This document shows positions 20,201-27,591 of a stretch of DNA of 64,000 nt, piece after piece. Below the pieces are notes generated by a model. The model saw only the letters and a list, made by a program, of their open reading frames with translations. It had not been told where the DNA came from and did no database searches. A program made the position numbers and the translations under genes. Source of the DNA: Gammaproteobacteria bacterium UBA7310 (GTDB lineage Bacteria > Pseudomonadota > Gammaproteobacteria > Pseudomonadales > Ketobacteraceae). How positions within the stretch are numbered: position 1 is the first letter of the stretch; every line of letters begins with the position of its first letter. Where the stretch lies: the NCBI GenBank assembly GCA_002471665.1, contig DKQK01000029.1, forward strand, positions 65,022 to 129,021, given 5' to 3'.

Positions 20201-20727
20201 GCGGTATTTCCGGTGCCACCATTCGCGGTGACGGTAGCGTGGTCATCATTCTTGACTTGAATGCGGTGATCCGTGCCGAGCAGGCACAGCTCAGTCTGGA
20301 AGAGAATCTGGAATTGTCCCAGGAAGCGGCCCGTGCGCGGGAAGAAGCCAATGAGACGCCGCTGGTGATGGTGGTGGACGACTCTGTGACGGTACGCAAG
20401 GTAACCAGTCGCCTGCTGGAACGTCACGGGTTTGATGTGGTGACGGCCAAAGACGGTGTGGATGCCATCACCCAACTGCAGGACATCAAACCGGATGTAA
20501 TGTTGCTGGACATTGAAATGCCGCGGATGGACGGTTTTGAAGTGGCCACCCTGGTGCGGCACGATGAGCGACTGCAGGATACACCGATCATCATGATTAC
20601 CTCGCGCACCGGTGAAAAACACCGTGACCGGGCCATGAGCATCGGCGTTAACCGTTACATGGGTAAACCCTATCAGGAAACCGTTTTACTGCAGACCATA
20701 GAAGATCTGATCAAACAGGAAGCCTAG
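14212..20727 (+). CDS. chpA: ChpA, giant hybrid CheA-type histidine kinase with multiple HPt domains
   Basis: 2171 residues. Six HPt-like modules carry histidines at H49 and H481 (divergent contexts, LHQVAGTLQM and LHSVRGGLMM) and at H681, H841, H1248 and H1419 (canonical LHTLKG-type). A further module near residue 976 lacks the His. Acidic linkers separate the modules. The CheA core follows: dimerisation helices (~1565-1700), ATPase (HMLRNAVDHGLE near 1753; DDGKGINLEGV), a CheW domain (~1885-2030) and a receiver with Asp2100. It is shorter than the P. aeruginosa protein. It phosphorylates PilG and PilH, and is encoded directly after pilK and two bases before chpB. Confidence 0.96.
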   Translation: MADQHDFQALDWVKGEIEETLKQAQQSLEAFVDNPEDSTRMRFCLTHLHQVAGTLQMVEFFGAALLAEEMENLAIALINEKVQRVEDAQEVLMKAILQLPVYLDRVKDGQRDMPVVVLPLLNDLRAARGEPLLSETALFKPDLEAGGEAAPKDAVSQEALAQLPQLLKKIRQLYQFALVGLIRNQDMPTNLGYMAKSLAKLEQLYSNTAMGQLWWVAAALVEGVSRSYIELGTSVKMLFGQLDRQLKHSIDTGANRDEALPTDLLKNLLFYVARAEGETSRIQKVKAAFKLDRALPSEERLDDERQRLTGPDKAAIASVVSALLEELGGVKETLDLFMRGQAVDGAELRSVIPVLKQIADTLAVLGVGNPRRVIVEQIDTIGRIVDDSSALDDNMLMDVAGALLYVEATLQGMAMDPSAAAAGDDEEDDSQFVSPEQISKARSAVIEESRSGLENAKDAISDYIGSDFDPDSLQAVPDILHSVRGGLMMVPLAHPAALLQSCINFISEQLIEGGVRPDWKQMDTLADAITSVEYYLERLGDRFPGDEDILSIAEEAVATLGYPAERIDPNDMAPTLLDTQDGDASGKGDSALESAADDLQPESDDDIIQIEFTDADLLAAGETVAAQPEVEDEDDLIDEEVIEIFIEEAGEVLETIQEYLPRWTTDHDNEEALKELRRAYHTLKGSGRMVGATVVGELAWSVENMLNRVLDNSVPTTDAVTDIVARVTGVIPELVKAFEERVKPGINVAPLAAVADALSKGETPPAIPDDLSVGSAAEAAPVMEQLPEATEVEAEDSGSEIDPVLVDIFSQEASSHLETLKGYLAQEEKQTLSDDMLRALHTLKGSAHMAGIGPIAELASPTERFFKECHLQGVTATDDIFELLDDFVQLIEQGLEDLMAHPDAPIAGSETLLQRIEQLREEKLKHVEEEEIAQSGRADPQLLSMFLAEGMDLIMDAGDVLSHWEQNPVPGDDLDKLRQELRILARSASAAQLNEVVELSMTLEELYEAAANGMITPDPVFFRTAHKAHESLVNMMDFVAAGQPVLADAVVISELQSLMDQAPEVTEQLDAASQHAESGQADEAEEAIDLGALAAPEADADEFEFSLEDASAETDNEFVLEDSEAEDSAESEAETEQADDLEFDFTAEADAEQISADSTAEFASEELIIDDADAEDTEFSIEEIDELDDEPEAETPPEDMASDYDPELVEIFLEEASEILDTTAEQLQAWVDEPANLEVVAGLQRSLHTLKGGARMSDMKEMGDLAHHLENLYEGLCLGTFTATAPLYNLLHQCHDRLAEMFETIQSGQQAKPADDLIGKIDDFTHGRLTEEAPSTQTADEPEVPVLTVADNALEPRAEADTEALSALGGAGEEVDTEILEIFLEEAEELTEGIDNTINAWLSERDNQEHLDEMKRLLHTLKGGARLAGLVHIGNLSHSFETFLIQSETDQVAMDDAFFARVQSEHDKLFEQMEHLRQHGGELISTAGEEHAAEFEFSMEDEAPSQEAVAESAAEEPADNVVPITAQPTPQETFVAPKPDEMLPASAFHTEDKKRSSGESVKVSSELMEGLVNLAGETSIIRGRIEQEITDFNGVISEIGMTIDRARELLRRLDIETEAQISYRYQQAQTEGQGYEDFDPLEMDRYSTLNQLSRSLGETVSDMMDLRDSLTDRARDAETLLIQQGRINSELQESLMRTRMVPFSRMVPRLRRIVRQIAGEVGKKAELEIIGAEGEMDRTVLERMVPPLEHMLRNAVDHGLETPEQRVAAGKKDTGRITIHLAREGGEVVLRLTDDGKGINLEGVKKRAIERGLMKTDAPLTDKEVMQFIFKPGFSTAEKVTQISGRGVGMDVVHSEIKQLGGNVKLHSAPGAGSQFTIRLPFTVSVNRALMVRVGEDQYAIPLNNIEGIVRVSPYELEAYYQPDAPKFEYAAQQYSMRYLGRYVHNNPIPNLTSHTKPIPVLLVRGGDHAVALQVDALLGSREVVVKSVGPQLAAVSGISGATIRGDGSVVIILDLNAVIRAEQAQLSLEENLELSQEAARAREEANETPLVMVVDDSVTVRKVTSRLLERHGFDVVTAKDGVDAITQLQDIKPDVMLLDIEMPRMDGFEVATLVRHDERLQDTPIIMITSRTGEKHRDRAMSIGVNRYMGKPYQETVLLQTIEDLIKQEA

Positions 20728-20728
20728 T

Positions 20729-21769
20729 GTGTCCCACAAGCCCGGCACCCGTAAAGGGAGCCAGAACCCCCGGGTGGGGGTCATTGCAGACTCAACACTG
20801 CAACGACACGTGGTCTGCAAGACCATTGAGTCGGTGGGCTACGGTGTGGCAGTTACCTTGTCGCCGGATAAGGTAAGCGACGAGTTGATCATGGGCGACC
20901 AGGCGGATGTTTGGTTGGTGGACATCGAAGACGAAGACAAATGGTCGGATTTCATTGTGCACTTGTTTGAGTCTTCCACGGTTCCGATTCTGTTGGGGGA
21001 AGGCAACGCTCCCAGTATCAGCAGCCTGCAGTTTCAACGCTGGGAGCGCAAGATTTTCTCAAAGTTGAAAGACATTGTGGGTAAGCCGATGCCCTGCGAT
21101 ACGGAAATGCAGACCCTGGCCCAGGCGGTGACGGAGCCGGTGCAGACGGATAACGCCGACACCGAAGAAGAAGGCGATCCCGCTTCCAACGTTTGGGTGT
21201 TGGGGGCCTCGTTGGGCGGTCCGGCGGCGGTGAAGGAGTTCCTTGACGCGTTGCCGGCAGGATTGCCCATTGCCTTTGTGATCGCGCAGCACATTGATCC
21301 CGGATTCCAGGAAACCCTGAGCAAGGTGTGGAGCCGCAACTCCCATTTTACCTTCAAGGAACCACGGGCCGGACGCTGCCTGAGCCACGGGGAAATACTG
21401 ATCGCGCCGGTTGAGCAGGTGATGTCGGTGAATCAGTTTGCCCGGGTGGAGCTGTTTGAGGAACCGTGGGAAGGGCCGTATTCACCGTCCATCGATCAGG
21501 TAATGGCGCTGATAGCGGACCATTTTGGGGTGCAAAGCGGCGCTATACTGTTCAGTGGCATGGGCAATGACGGCGCCATCTCCGCCGCCAAGTTGCGACA
21601 GATGGGCATCGAAGTCTGGGCGCAAAGTGCCGAGACCTGTGCCAACAGCTCACAGCCGGACTCAGCACGGGCCACCGGTTGTGTTAGCTTCAGTGGCTCT
21701 CCCCGGGAGTTGGCCCGTAAACTGGTCGAATACACCTCGGAGCACTACTCCGAATCATTGTTAAATTAG
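20729..21769 (+). CDS. chpB: ChpB, CheB-type protein-glutamate methylesterase
   Basis: 346 residues from GTG 20729, the only sensible start directly after the chpA stop. The N-terminal ~130 residues resemble a receiver but lack a clean phospho-acceptor context (VWLVDIEDEDKW). The CheB catalytic domain begins near residue 155. Ser (LGASLGGPAAVKEFL), His (IAQHIDPGFQETL) and Asp (GMGNDGAISA) form the expected triad. It removes methyl groups from PilJ, opposing PilK. Confidence 0.93.
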   Translation: MSHKPGTRKGSQNPRVGVIADSTLQRHVVCKTIESVGYGVAVTLSPDKVSDELIMGDQADVWLVDIEDEDKWSDFIVHLFESSTVPILLGEGNAPSISSLQFQRWERKIFSKLKDIVGKPMPCDTEMQTLAQAVTEPVQTDNADTEEEGDPASNVWVLGASLGGPAAVKEFLDALPAGLPIAFVIAQHIDPGFQETLSKVWSRNSHFTFKEPRAGRCLSHGEILIAPVEQVMSVNQFARVELFEEPWEGPYSPSIDQVMALIADHFGVQSGAILFSGMGNDGAISAAKLRQMGIEVWAQSAETCANSSQPDSARATGCVSFSGSPRELARKLVEYTSEHYSESLLN

Positions 21770-21781
21770 ACGGAACATTCT

Positions 21782-22231
21782 ATGGCTGAATTACCCGAAC
21801 AAATTGCCAGCTTGTTGATCCCCATGATGGGGCGTCCACTTTTGATTCCCAACGTGGCAGTGGCGGAGATCGTCAGCTGGGATCAACCACAGAAGCAGGA
21901 AGACACTCCGGACTGGTTGCTGGGTACCGTGGACTGGCGCGGGGTTGAGCTACCGGTGATCTCACTGGAGCGGATGAACAGCTCTGAGATAGAGGATGCG
22001 GATGTGGGTCAGCGTCTGGCGGTGATTAATGGTGTCGGTGAGTGCAAGCTGCCGTTCTACGCGATTTCAGTGCAGGGATTACCCCGTTTGGTGCGGGTGT
22101 TCCCTGAAGAGTTGAGCAGCGAAGAAGTGTCGGAAGATCCGGCCTACGATACCCTGGTGATGGTCAGCGGTGAGCGTGCGGTGATCCCGGATCTGTCCAG
22201 TGTGGAACGGCAACTGAATCAGGTAATTTAA
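21782..22231 (+). CDS. chpC: ChpC, CheW-like protein
   Basis: 149 residues of CheW type (SLLIPMMGRPLLIPNVAVAEIV ... LLGTVDWRGVELPVISLER). In Pseudomonas ChpC is an auxiliary coupling protein of the Pil-Chp array. It lies 12 bases after chpB and ends the cluster here; no chpD or chpE homologue follows. The 247-base gap after it holds a short GC-rich inverted repeat (22280-22295) without a U-run. Confidence 0.88.
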   Translation: MAELPEQIASLLIPMMGRPLLIPNVAVAEIVSWDQPQKQEDTPDWLLGTVDWRGVELPVISLERMNSSEIEDADVGQRLAVINGVGECKLPFYAISVQGLPRLVRVFPEELSSEEVSEDPAYDTLVMVSGERAVIPDLSSVERQLNQVI

Positions 22232-22478
22232 CCTTTCTGAGCCACCCGCTTTGCTGCCAAACCACAGGCTGCGATACAGCAGGCTGCACAGCCTGTTGCC
22301 GTCCTTCTCGTCTTCCGCCCCATCCACCGGTTGAACTTTGTTATTATTCCCTGCTCTAATGAGCACGGTAAGCATTCCCGTAGTGTTAGTCTGAATAATG
22401 TATCGAATTGAGGTTGGTTGGCTTTTGCGCTGAGCAGTGGTCAGTCACGGGCGTTTTGAGGGGAGAAAGGAGTCAACC

Positions 22479-23081
22479 ATGACCAACGGCGATCCAGCAG
22501 ATAATCCGCCAGCTGAGCAGAGTGCGGAAGAAGCCGACCGCTTGGAGCAATTGCTGGCCCGTATTGCATTGCGGGATCAAGCGGCATTGCAGCAGCTCTA
22601 TGGACTGGTCGCCGCCAAGCTCAACGGCATCGCCATGAAACTGCTGAACGATGCCGACCAAAGCAATGATGTCCTGCAGGAGACGTTTCTACAGATCTGG
22701 CACAAGGCCGGTGAATACCGACGCCACCAGGGCGAGCCCATGACCTGGATGACCTCACTGTTGCGTTATCGAGCCCTGGATAAGCTGAGATCGGATAAGC
22801 GTGAACAGAAGCGCCGGGACCAATACGGGGAAGTACAGGAACTGTTTGGTGAAACCAGCGCCGAATCGCCCATCGCCGGCATGCTGCAGAAAGACACCGA
22901 CATCAAACTCAATCAATGTCTGCAAACCCTGGATACGTTGAACCGTAACGCGATTCTGATGGCGTACTACTACGGTTATAGCCGGGAGGACATTGCAATC
23001 CATGTGGAGCAACCCATCAACACGGTCAAATCCTGGCTCAAGCGGGGCTTAACGAGGTTGGCACAATGTCTGGGTCACTAA
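22479..23081 (+). CDS. ECF-type RNA polymerase sigma factor
   Basis: 200 residues from the ATG at 22479, which has AAAGGAG at the right distance; an in-frame GTG at 22437 has none. Sigma region 2 is at about residues 40-105 (DVLQETFLQIWHKAGEYR, WMTSLLRYRALDKLRSDKR). Region 4 is at about 145-195 (YYYGYSREDIAIHVEQPINTVKSWLKRGLTRL). The gene overlaps the next by 16 bases and that gene encodes a membrane anti-sigma factor, so this is a sigma/anti-sigma pair of the SigK-RskA kind. The stimulus is not readable from the sequence. Confidence 0.9.
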   Translation: MTNGDPADNPPAEQSAEEADRLEQLLARIALRDQAALQQLYGLVAAKLNGIAMKLLNDADQSNDVLQETFLQIWHKAGEYRRHQGEPMTWMTSLLRYRALDKLRSDKREQKRRDQYGEVQELFGETSAESPIAGMLQKDTDIKLNQCLQTLDTLNRNAILMAYYYGYSREDIAIHVEQPINTVKSWLKRGLTRLAQCLGH

Positions 23082-23800
23082 GATATCAAAATCCCGAACT
23101 GCAGGATCGGTTGGCATCCAATTACGTTGCCGGTACTCTGCGTGGCCCGGCTCGCAGGCGTATGGAAACCCTGATGCTCGATGACAGCGGTTTGCGAAAT
23201 CGGGTCAGGCAGTGGGAGCATAAACTGCAGTCGCTGCACCATTACACGCCGGAGCTTAGCCCGAAAAAATCTACCCTGAACAATATCCTCAGTGCCATCA
23301 ACGGCGCGGCCGATCCCATGTTGGAAAACCTCAAGAAGAAACTCGGCTTTTATCGATGGTTTTCCGGATTGGCATTGACCTGTGCGTTGGTGCTGGCCGT
23401 GCTGGTGTGGGCGCCGGTGGGTCAACCGCCGTCAGCCGCCATTAATTATGTGGCGGTCATGAAAGACAGCAATGCCCAGCCCACTATGGTGGTGACCCTT
23501 ACCCAAACCGGCCGCGTGCTGGCGCTGGATATGCTGGCAAAGCCCAAGTTGCAGAACGATCAGAATCTGCAACTTTGGGCAATCTCGAAAGTGGATGGCA
23601 GCATTACCAGCCTGGGGGTCATCGATGTGGAGAAACGCATCGAGAAATCCCTTACCAAACCCCAGTGGGGTCTGATAAAGGATGCGGAGTATCTGATGGT
23701 GTCAGTGGAAGCGGCAGGCGGTGCCAGCATGCCCAGCAACCGCATCGTCTCCAAGGGATTGTGTGTCAAAGTGGAAGGCTGGAAAACCGAAACCGGCTGA
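23066..23800 (+). CDS. RskA-like membrane anti-sigma factor
   Basis: 244 residues. The N-terminal cytoplasmic segment (LASNYVAGTLRGPARRRMETLML) is the usual anti-sigma helix bundle. No HxxxCxxC zinc motif is present. A single membrane helix lies at about 92-110 (WFSGLALTCALVLAVLVWAP), followed by a periplasmic RskA-type domain (LQLWAISKVDGSITSLGVID). It should hold the upstream ECF sigma factor inactive until released. It converges on and abuts the TPR gene on the other strand with no gap. Confidence 0.85.
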   Translation: MSGSLRYQNPELQDRLASNYVAGTLRGPARRRMETLMLDDSGLRNRVRQWEHKLQSLHHYTPELSPKKSTLNNILSAINGAADPMLENLKKKLGFYRWFSGLALTCALVLAVLVWAPVGQPPSAAINYVAVMKDSNAQPTMVVTLTQTGRVLALDMLAKPKLQNDQNLQLWAISKVDGSITSLGVIDVEKRIEKSLTKPQWGLIKDAEYLMVSVEAAGGASMPSNRIVSKGLCVKVEGWKTETG

Positions 23801-24277
23801 TTACCACTTGGAAACGGTTTCCGGCCTCTGCTCCCGATTGTCGATCATGGCCTTTAGTTTTCGGTATTCCTCACAACCGAAGAAACAGGCTTTATCCAAT
23901 CTGCTGAGCATGGCGTTGGCCTCGTCCAGGCGCTGGGTTTCTACGTAAAGTTCACCCAGATACTCCATGGCACCGCGGTGATCGGGGTCCAACGCCAAGG
24001 CACGCTGATAATAGTCTTCAGCCACCTCATAGCGTTTCAGTTTGCGGTGGGTGTAGCCCAGCAGGTTGTAGGCGTCGGCGTTGTCTGTGTCTTTGGCCAC
24101 AATGCCTTTCAGATCATGGATGGCGGCCTCGTACTGCTGGTTGTTGATGCGTTGCTCCACCTCGGTCATGGCATCGGATTTGCCTTTGTTCCATGAAGAT
24201 GAGGTGTTTGCGGCCAATGCCGGCACTGACAAGGTGGACACCAGCAGGGTACAGATGACGAGATTGGTCTTTTTCAT
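23801..24277 (-). CDS. secreted TPR-repeat protein
   Basis: 158 residues. A signal peptide (KKTNLVICTLLVSTLSVPALA, cleaved near residue 22 before ANTSS) is followed by about three tetratricopeptide repeats (e.g. DAYNLLGYTHRKLKRYEVAE, AMEYLGELYVETQRLDEANA). A C-terminal pair of cysteines lies in DKACFFGCEE. Function unknown; TPR proteins scaffold other proteins, here in the periplasm. It may be a target of the neighbouring sigma factor, but nothing in the sequence proves it. The 123-base gap to rsmE shows no clear terminator. Confidence 0.75.
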   Translation of the reverse strand: MKKTNLVICTLLVSTLSVPALAANTSSSWNKGKSDAMTEVEQRINNQQYEAAIHDLKGIVAKDTDNADAYNLLGYTHRKLKRYEVAEDYYQRALALDPDHRGAMEYLGELYVETQRLDEANAMLSRLDKACFFGCEEYRKLKAMIDNREQRPETVSKW

Positions 24278-24400
24278 GATTGAATTCCTTTGGTTGTTTT
24301 AGGTGAGTGTTCATAACCCAATACGCGGTGATGAGTCAGAAAGTTGCACCCAGCGTGAAAATTACCAAAGGTGGGAAGGGAAGTGAGGGCCGAGCCGGGA

Positions 24401-25135
24401 TTACAGGAGGAAATCCCCCCACGACAGTTGCACCAGGCTCAGCAGCACTATCGGGGCGGTTTCGGTACGCCATACCCGGGGGCCCAGGGTAATACAATCG
24501 AAGCCGTAATCCTTCGCCTGCTCCACCTCTTCCTCACTGAATCCGCCTTCCGGACCCACCGCAAAGCACAGGCTTTCCGGAGCGTCAGCGCTGAAAGGGT
24601 TGCTGGGCAGGTCTTCGGTGTGCAGGATCCATTTCCGCTCGGCTTCCGCGGATTCGGCCCAGCGCAGCAAGGTCATGGGGGGGTGGATGGTGGGTACGAT
24701 GTTCATGCCGCATTGCTCACAGGCACTGATTAGCAGATTCCGCCATTGTTCCAGTTTCTTGTGCATCCGCTGGGAGGACAGTTTCACCTCACAGCGTTGG
24801 CTCAACAGGGGGGTGATCTCGCTGACACCAAGCTCCACCGCTTTCTGTAGGGCGTAATCCATATGGTCGCCTTTGCCCAGTACCTGCCCCAGGTGAATCC
24901 TCACAGGCGAGGTGCGATCCACCTCATTGAAGAAATCTAATGATACGGATACCGCTTTCTTGTCCACGGCACTGATCTGGCCATGGTATTCGCCGCCGGT
25001 ACCGTTGAACAGGATGACCGGGTCTCCTTCCCCCAACCGCAGCACTTTGCTAAGGTGGCGGCTACCGTTTTCATCCAGCTGAATGGTGTTTCCTTCCAGC
25101 AATGGCTGGTTTTGAAAAATTCGAGGCGTACGCAT
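24401..25135 (-). CDS. rsmE: RsmE, 16S rRNA m3U1498 methyltransferase
   Basis: 244 residues. A PUA-like N-terminal RNA-binding domain (HLSKVLRLGEGDPVILFNG) precedes a SPOUT knot domain with the signature CFAVGPEGGFSEEEVE and the C-terminal LGPRVWRTETAPIVLL. It methylates U1498 of 16S rRNA. The start ATG at 25135 gives the standard MRTPRIFQ N-terminus. The adjacent 138-base gap separates it from a divergent small membrane protein gene. Confidence 0.96.
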   Translation of the reverse strand: MRTPRIFQNQPLLEGNTIQLDENGSRHLSKVLRLGEGDPVILFNGTGGEYHGQISAVDKKAVSVSLDFFNEVDRTSPVRIHLGQVLGKGDHMDYALQKAVELGVSEITPLLSQRCEVKLSSQRMHKKLEQWRNLLISACEQCGMNIVPTIHPPMTLLRWAESAEAERKWILHTEDLPSNPFSADAPESLCFAVGPEGGFSEEEVEQAKDYGFDCITLGPRVWRTETAPIVLLSLVQLSWGDFLL

Positions 25136-25273
25136 AAAGGCAGGTTACAACGTTATCTGCAATGGGTGTAACCATCATTTTAGAACAGAATGGCAGCGAC
25201 TGTCCTGATTGTGTCCCCACGGCGGACAACCAGGCGGTTGCTGAGACAATAAAACCGCCATCACGAGGTAGGT

Positions 25274-25633
25274 ATGAGCAAATTACTGGGCTATGGTTTT
25301 CTGATTTTGGGTGTGGGGTTGCTGGTATTGGGCGTTAATCAGCTGGGGATCTACATTAAAAACCCGGATATATTTCCTATCTATCACATGCTGATCAACC
25401 TGCCGGAAGCGGATCGCACCATCAGCCTGCAGCAGGGCAGCATGGTGCTGCCGGTGGGTTTTTTCAAAGTCAGCGGCCTGCTGTCCATTATTCTGGCCGG
25501 GTTTCTGTTTGTGTCGGTGGTGAAACTGATGATCAGCACCGGAGTGGGCATGATCAAGCCCAATACCCGGGATCTGGCGCGGGATCTGGTGGCCGAAGTG
25601 CGCAGGCTGGAGAACCGGGGTGCTAACGGATGA
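25274..25633 (+). CDS. small two-helix membrane protein of unknown function
   Basis: 119 residues beginning MSKLLGYGFLILGVGLLVLG. One membrane helix lies at about 5-24 and a second at about 68-90 (SGLLSIILAGFLFVSVVKLMI), with a short loop between and a charged C-terminal tail (ARDLVAEVRRLENRG). The ATG has GAGGTAGG just upstream. Its stop overlaps the DinB gene start (ATGA), so the two are cotranscribed. I do not recognise the family. Confidence 0.7.
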   Translation: MSKLLGYGFLILGVGLLVLGVNQLGIYIKNPDIFPIYHMLINLPEADRTISLQQGSMVLPVGFFKVSGLLSIILAGFLFVSVVKLMISTGVGMIKPNTRDLARDLVAEVRRLENRGANG

Positions 25634-26157
25634 ACAGTTTTCTGATTTGGTCACGTTACAACCAGTCCATGAACGAGCGCTTGTTCTCTGCCTGTGGCCG
25701 GTTATCGGCAGAGCAGTTCAGGGAAGATCGCGGTGCTTTTTTCGGGTCGGTGTGCCGCACCCTTAATCATATACTGATCGCGGATCATTACTGGCTGTGC
25801 CGTTTTTCACCCCCTGATGCGGCACCGGTGCTGCTGGATGAGCAGGGTGAAGCGGTGAAGATCCGGGCTCTGGATCAGCTGATCTATGAGGATCTGCCCA
25901 CACTGAAGCGGTGGCGGGCAGAGCTGGATGACCGGATTGTGGCGTGTATGGCGCGCCTGCAGCGCGAGCAGGCGGACCTGTCCCAGAGTATGACCCATCG
26001 GCTGGCGGATGGCAGCCACACTGAATTTACCCGGCAAAAAGCCTTATGCCACTGGTTTAATCACCAGACCCATCACCGTGGTCAGGTCACCACCCTGCTC
26101 ACACAAATGGGGGTTGAGGTGGGGACAACAGACCTGTTGTTAATGGATCTGGGCTAA
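25630..26157 (+). CDS. DinB/YfiT-type four-helix metal-binding protein
   Basis: 175 residues with the DinB superfamily pattern: a first helix NQSMNERLFSACGRLS, a metal-ligand His in NHILIADHYWL (~residue 46) and two histidines in WFNHQTHHRGQ (~136-141). Such proteins form helical bundles binding a divalent metal; some are thiol-dependent S-transferases using mycothiol, bacillithiol or glutathione. The substrate is unknown. It overlaps the upstream membrane protein by four bases and converges on bioA with six bases between the stops. Confidence 0.82.
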   Translation: MNSFLIWSRYNQSMNERLFSACGRLSAEQFREDRGAFFGSVCRTLNHILIADHYWLCRFSPPDAAPVLLDEQGEAVKIRALDQLIYEDLPTLKRWRAELDDRIVACMARLQREQADLSQSMTHRLADGSHTEFTRQKALCHWFNHQTHHRGQVTTLLTQMGVEVGTTDLLLMDLG

Positions 26158-26163
26158 GTGCCT

Positions 26164-27516
26164 TTAATCTTTGGTGGCGATTTCGATGCCTTCCCATGCG
26201 ACTTTCGCCAGGTGATCAATCTGTTCCTCCGTAATAATATACGGTGGCATAAAATACACCACGCTGCCCAACGGCCTTAACAAGGCCTGGTTTTTCAGCC
26301 CGTGCTCGTAGACTTTCAGGCCGCGCCGTTCCTGCCAGGGATAGGGCGTCTTGTCGGCTTTGTTCTTGACCATCTCGATGGCCAGCACCATGCCGGTCTG
26401 GCGCACCTCGGCCACATGGGGGTGATCGGAGAAATGTGCTGTTGCATCGGCCATCTTCTGAATCAATTTCTGATTGTTGGCGATGACATTGTCCTGCTCG
26501 AAGATATCCAGTGTTGCCAATGCGGCGGCGCAGGCAAGGGGGTTCCCGGTATAACTGTGGGAATGCAGAAAACCGCGCAGGGTGTCGTAATTGTCGTAGA
26601 AGGCGTCGTAGATCCGGTCGTGGGTGAGTACGGCGCACAATGGCAGATAGCCGGCGGTCAATCCTTTGGACAGGCACATGAAATCAGGCACGATATCCGC
26701 CTGCTCACAGGCGAACAGAGTGCCGGTGCGGCCAAAACCCACGGCGATTTCATCGGCAATCAGGTGCACATTGTAGCGATCACAGGCTTCCCTTAACTTT
26801 TTCAGGTAGATGGGGTGATACATGCGCATGGTGCCGGCACACTGAATCAGTGGCTCAACGATGACCGCGCAGATTTCCTCGTGGTTTTCTGCCAGCAGCG
26901 CGTCCATTTCGGCAAATTTACGCAGGCTGTAGTCTTCCCAGCTTTCGCCCGCTTCCCGGTTGTAGCAATCCGGGCTGGGGGCAGTGAAGGTGGTCATCAG
27001 CAGGGGTTCATAGGTTTTCTTGTACAGCTCAACGCTGCCCACCGCCAGCGCGGCCAGGGTTTCGCCATGATAGGAATTGCTGAGGGTGACGAATTTGGTC
27101 TTCCTGGTATTGCCCATGTTAAGCCAGTAGTGGAAGCTCATCTTTAAGGCCACTTCGATGCCGGAGGAACCGTTATCGGCGTAAAAGCAGCGGCTTAATC
27201 CCTTGGGGGTGATATTCACCAGGCGCTCTGATAGCTGGATCACCGGTTCATGGCTGAAGCCGGCCAGGATGACATGTTCCAGATTGTCCAGCTGTTCCTT
27301 GACGCGGTTGTTGATGCGGGGATTGGCATGGCCAAACAGGTTTACCCACCAGGAACTCACCACGTCCATGTAACGGTTGCCATCGAAATCCTCCAGCCAG
27401 ATGCCTTCCCCCTTTTTGATGGGAATCAGCGGCAGGGTTTCGTGATCTTTCATCTGGGTGCACGGATGCCACAGTACCTTCAGATCCCGCTGCATCAGTT
27501 GCTGGTTTAAAGACAT
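26164..27516 (-). CDS. bioA: adenosylmethionine-8-amino-7-oxononanoate aminotransferase
   Basis: 450 residues, class III PLP aminotransferase. The N-terminal WHPCTQMKDHETLPLIPI, the tryptophan pair in VVSSWWVNLFGH and the PLP lysine in MCLSKGLTAGYLPL are BioA signatures. It converts KAPA to DAPA in biotin synthesis using SAM as amino donor. It stands apart from other bio genes here. A TonB-dependent receptor gene lies 75 bases downstream of the divergent side (27592 onward, same strand). Confidence 0.95.
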   Translation of the reverse strand: MSLNQQLMQRDLKVLWHPCTQMKDHETLPLIPIKKGEGIWLEDFDGNRYMDVVSSWWVNLFGHANPRINNRVKEQLDNLEHVILAGFSHEPVIQLSERLVNITPKGLSRCFYADNGSSGIEVALKMSFHYWLNMGNTRKTKFVTLSNSYHGETLAALAVGSVELYKKTYEPLLMTTFTAPSPDCYNREAGESWEDYSLRKFAEMDALLAENHEEICAVIVEPLIQCAGTMRMYHPIYLKKLREACDRYNVHLIADEIAVGFGRTGTLFACEQADIVPDFMCLSKGLTAGYLPLCAVLTHDRIYDAFYDNYDTLRGFLHSHSYTGNPLACAAALATLDIFEQDNVIANNQKLIQKMADATAHFSDHPHVAEVRQTGMVLAIEMVKNKADKTPYPWQERRGLKVYEHGLKNQALLRPLGSVVYFMPPYIITEEQIDHLAKVAWEGIEIATKD

Positions 27517-27591
27517 GGTATAACCGTTTTGGTTGATGGATTGGAGCCACTAGGGTAAGCACATGGGGGCGCCGGTTCAACCCTGCACAGA

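Noticed and set aside
22280..22295. CAGGCTG/CAGCCTG as terminator of the chp cluster
   Set aside because: The loop is only two bases and no U-run follows.
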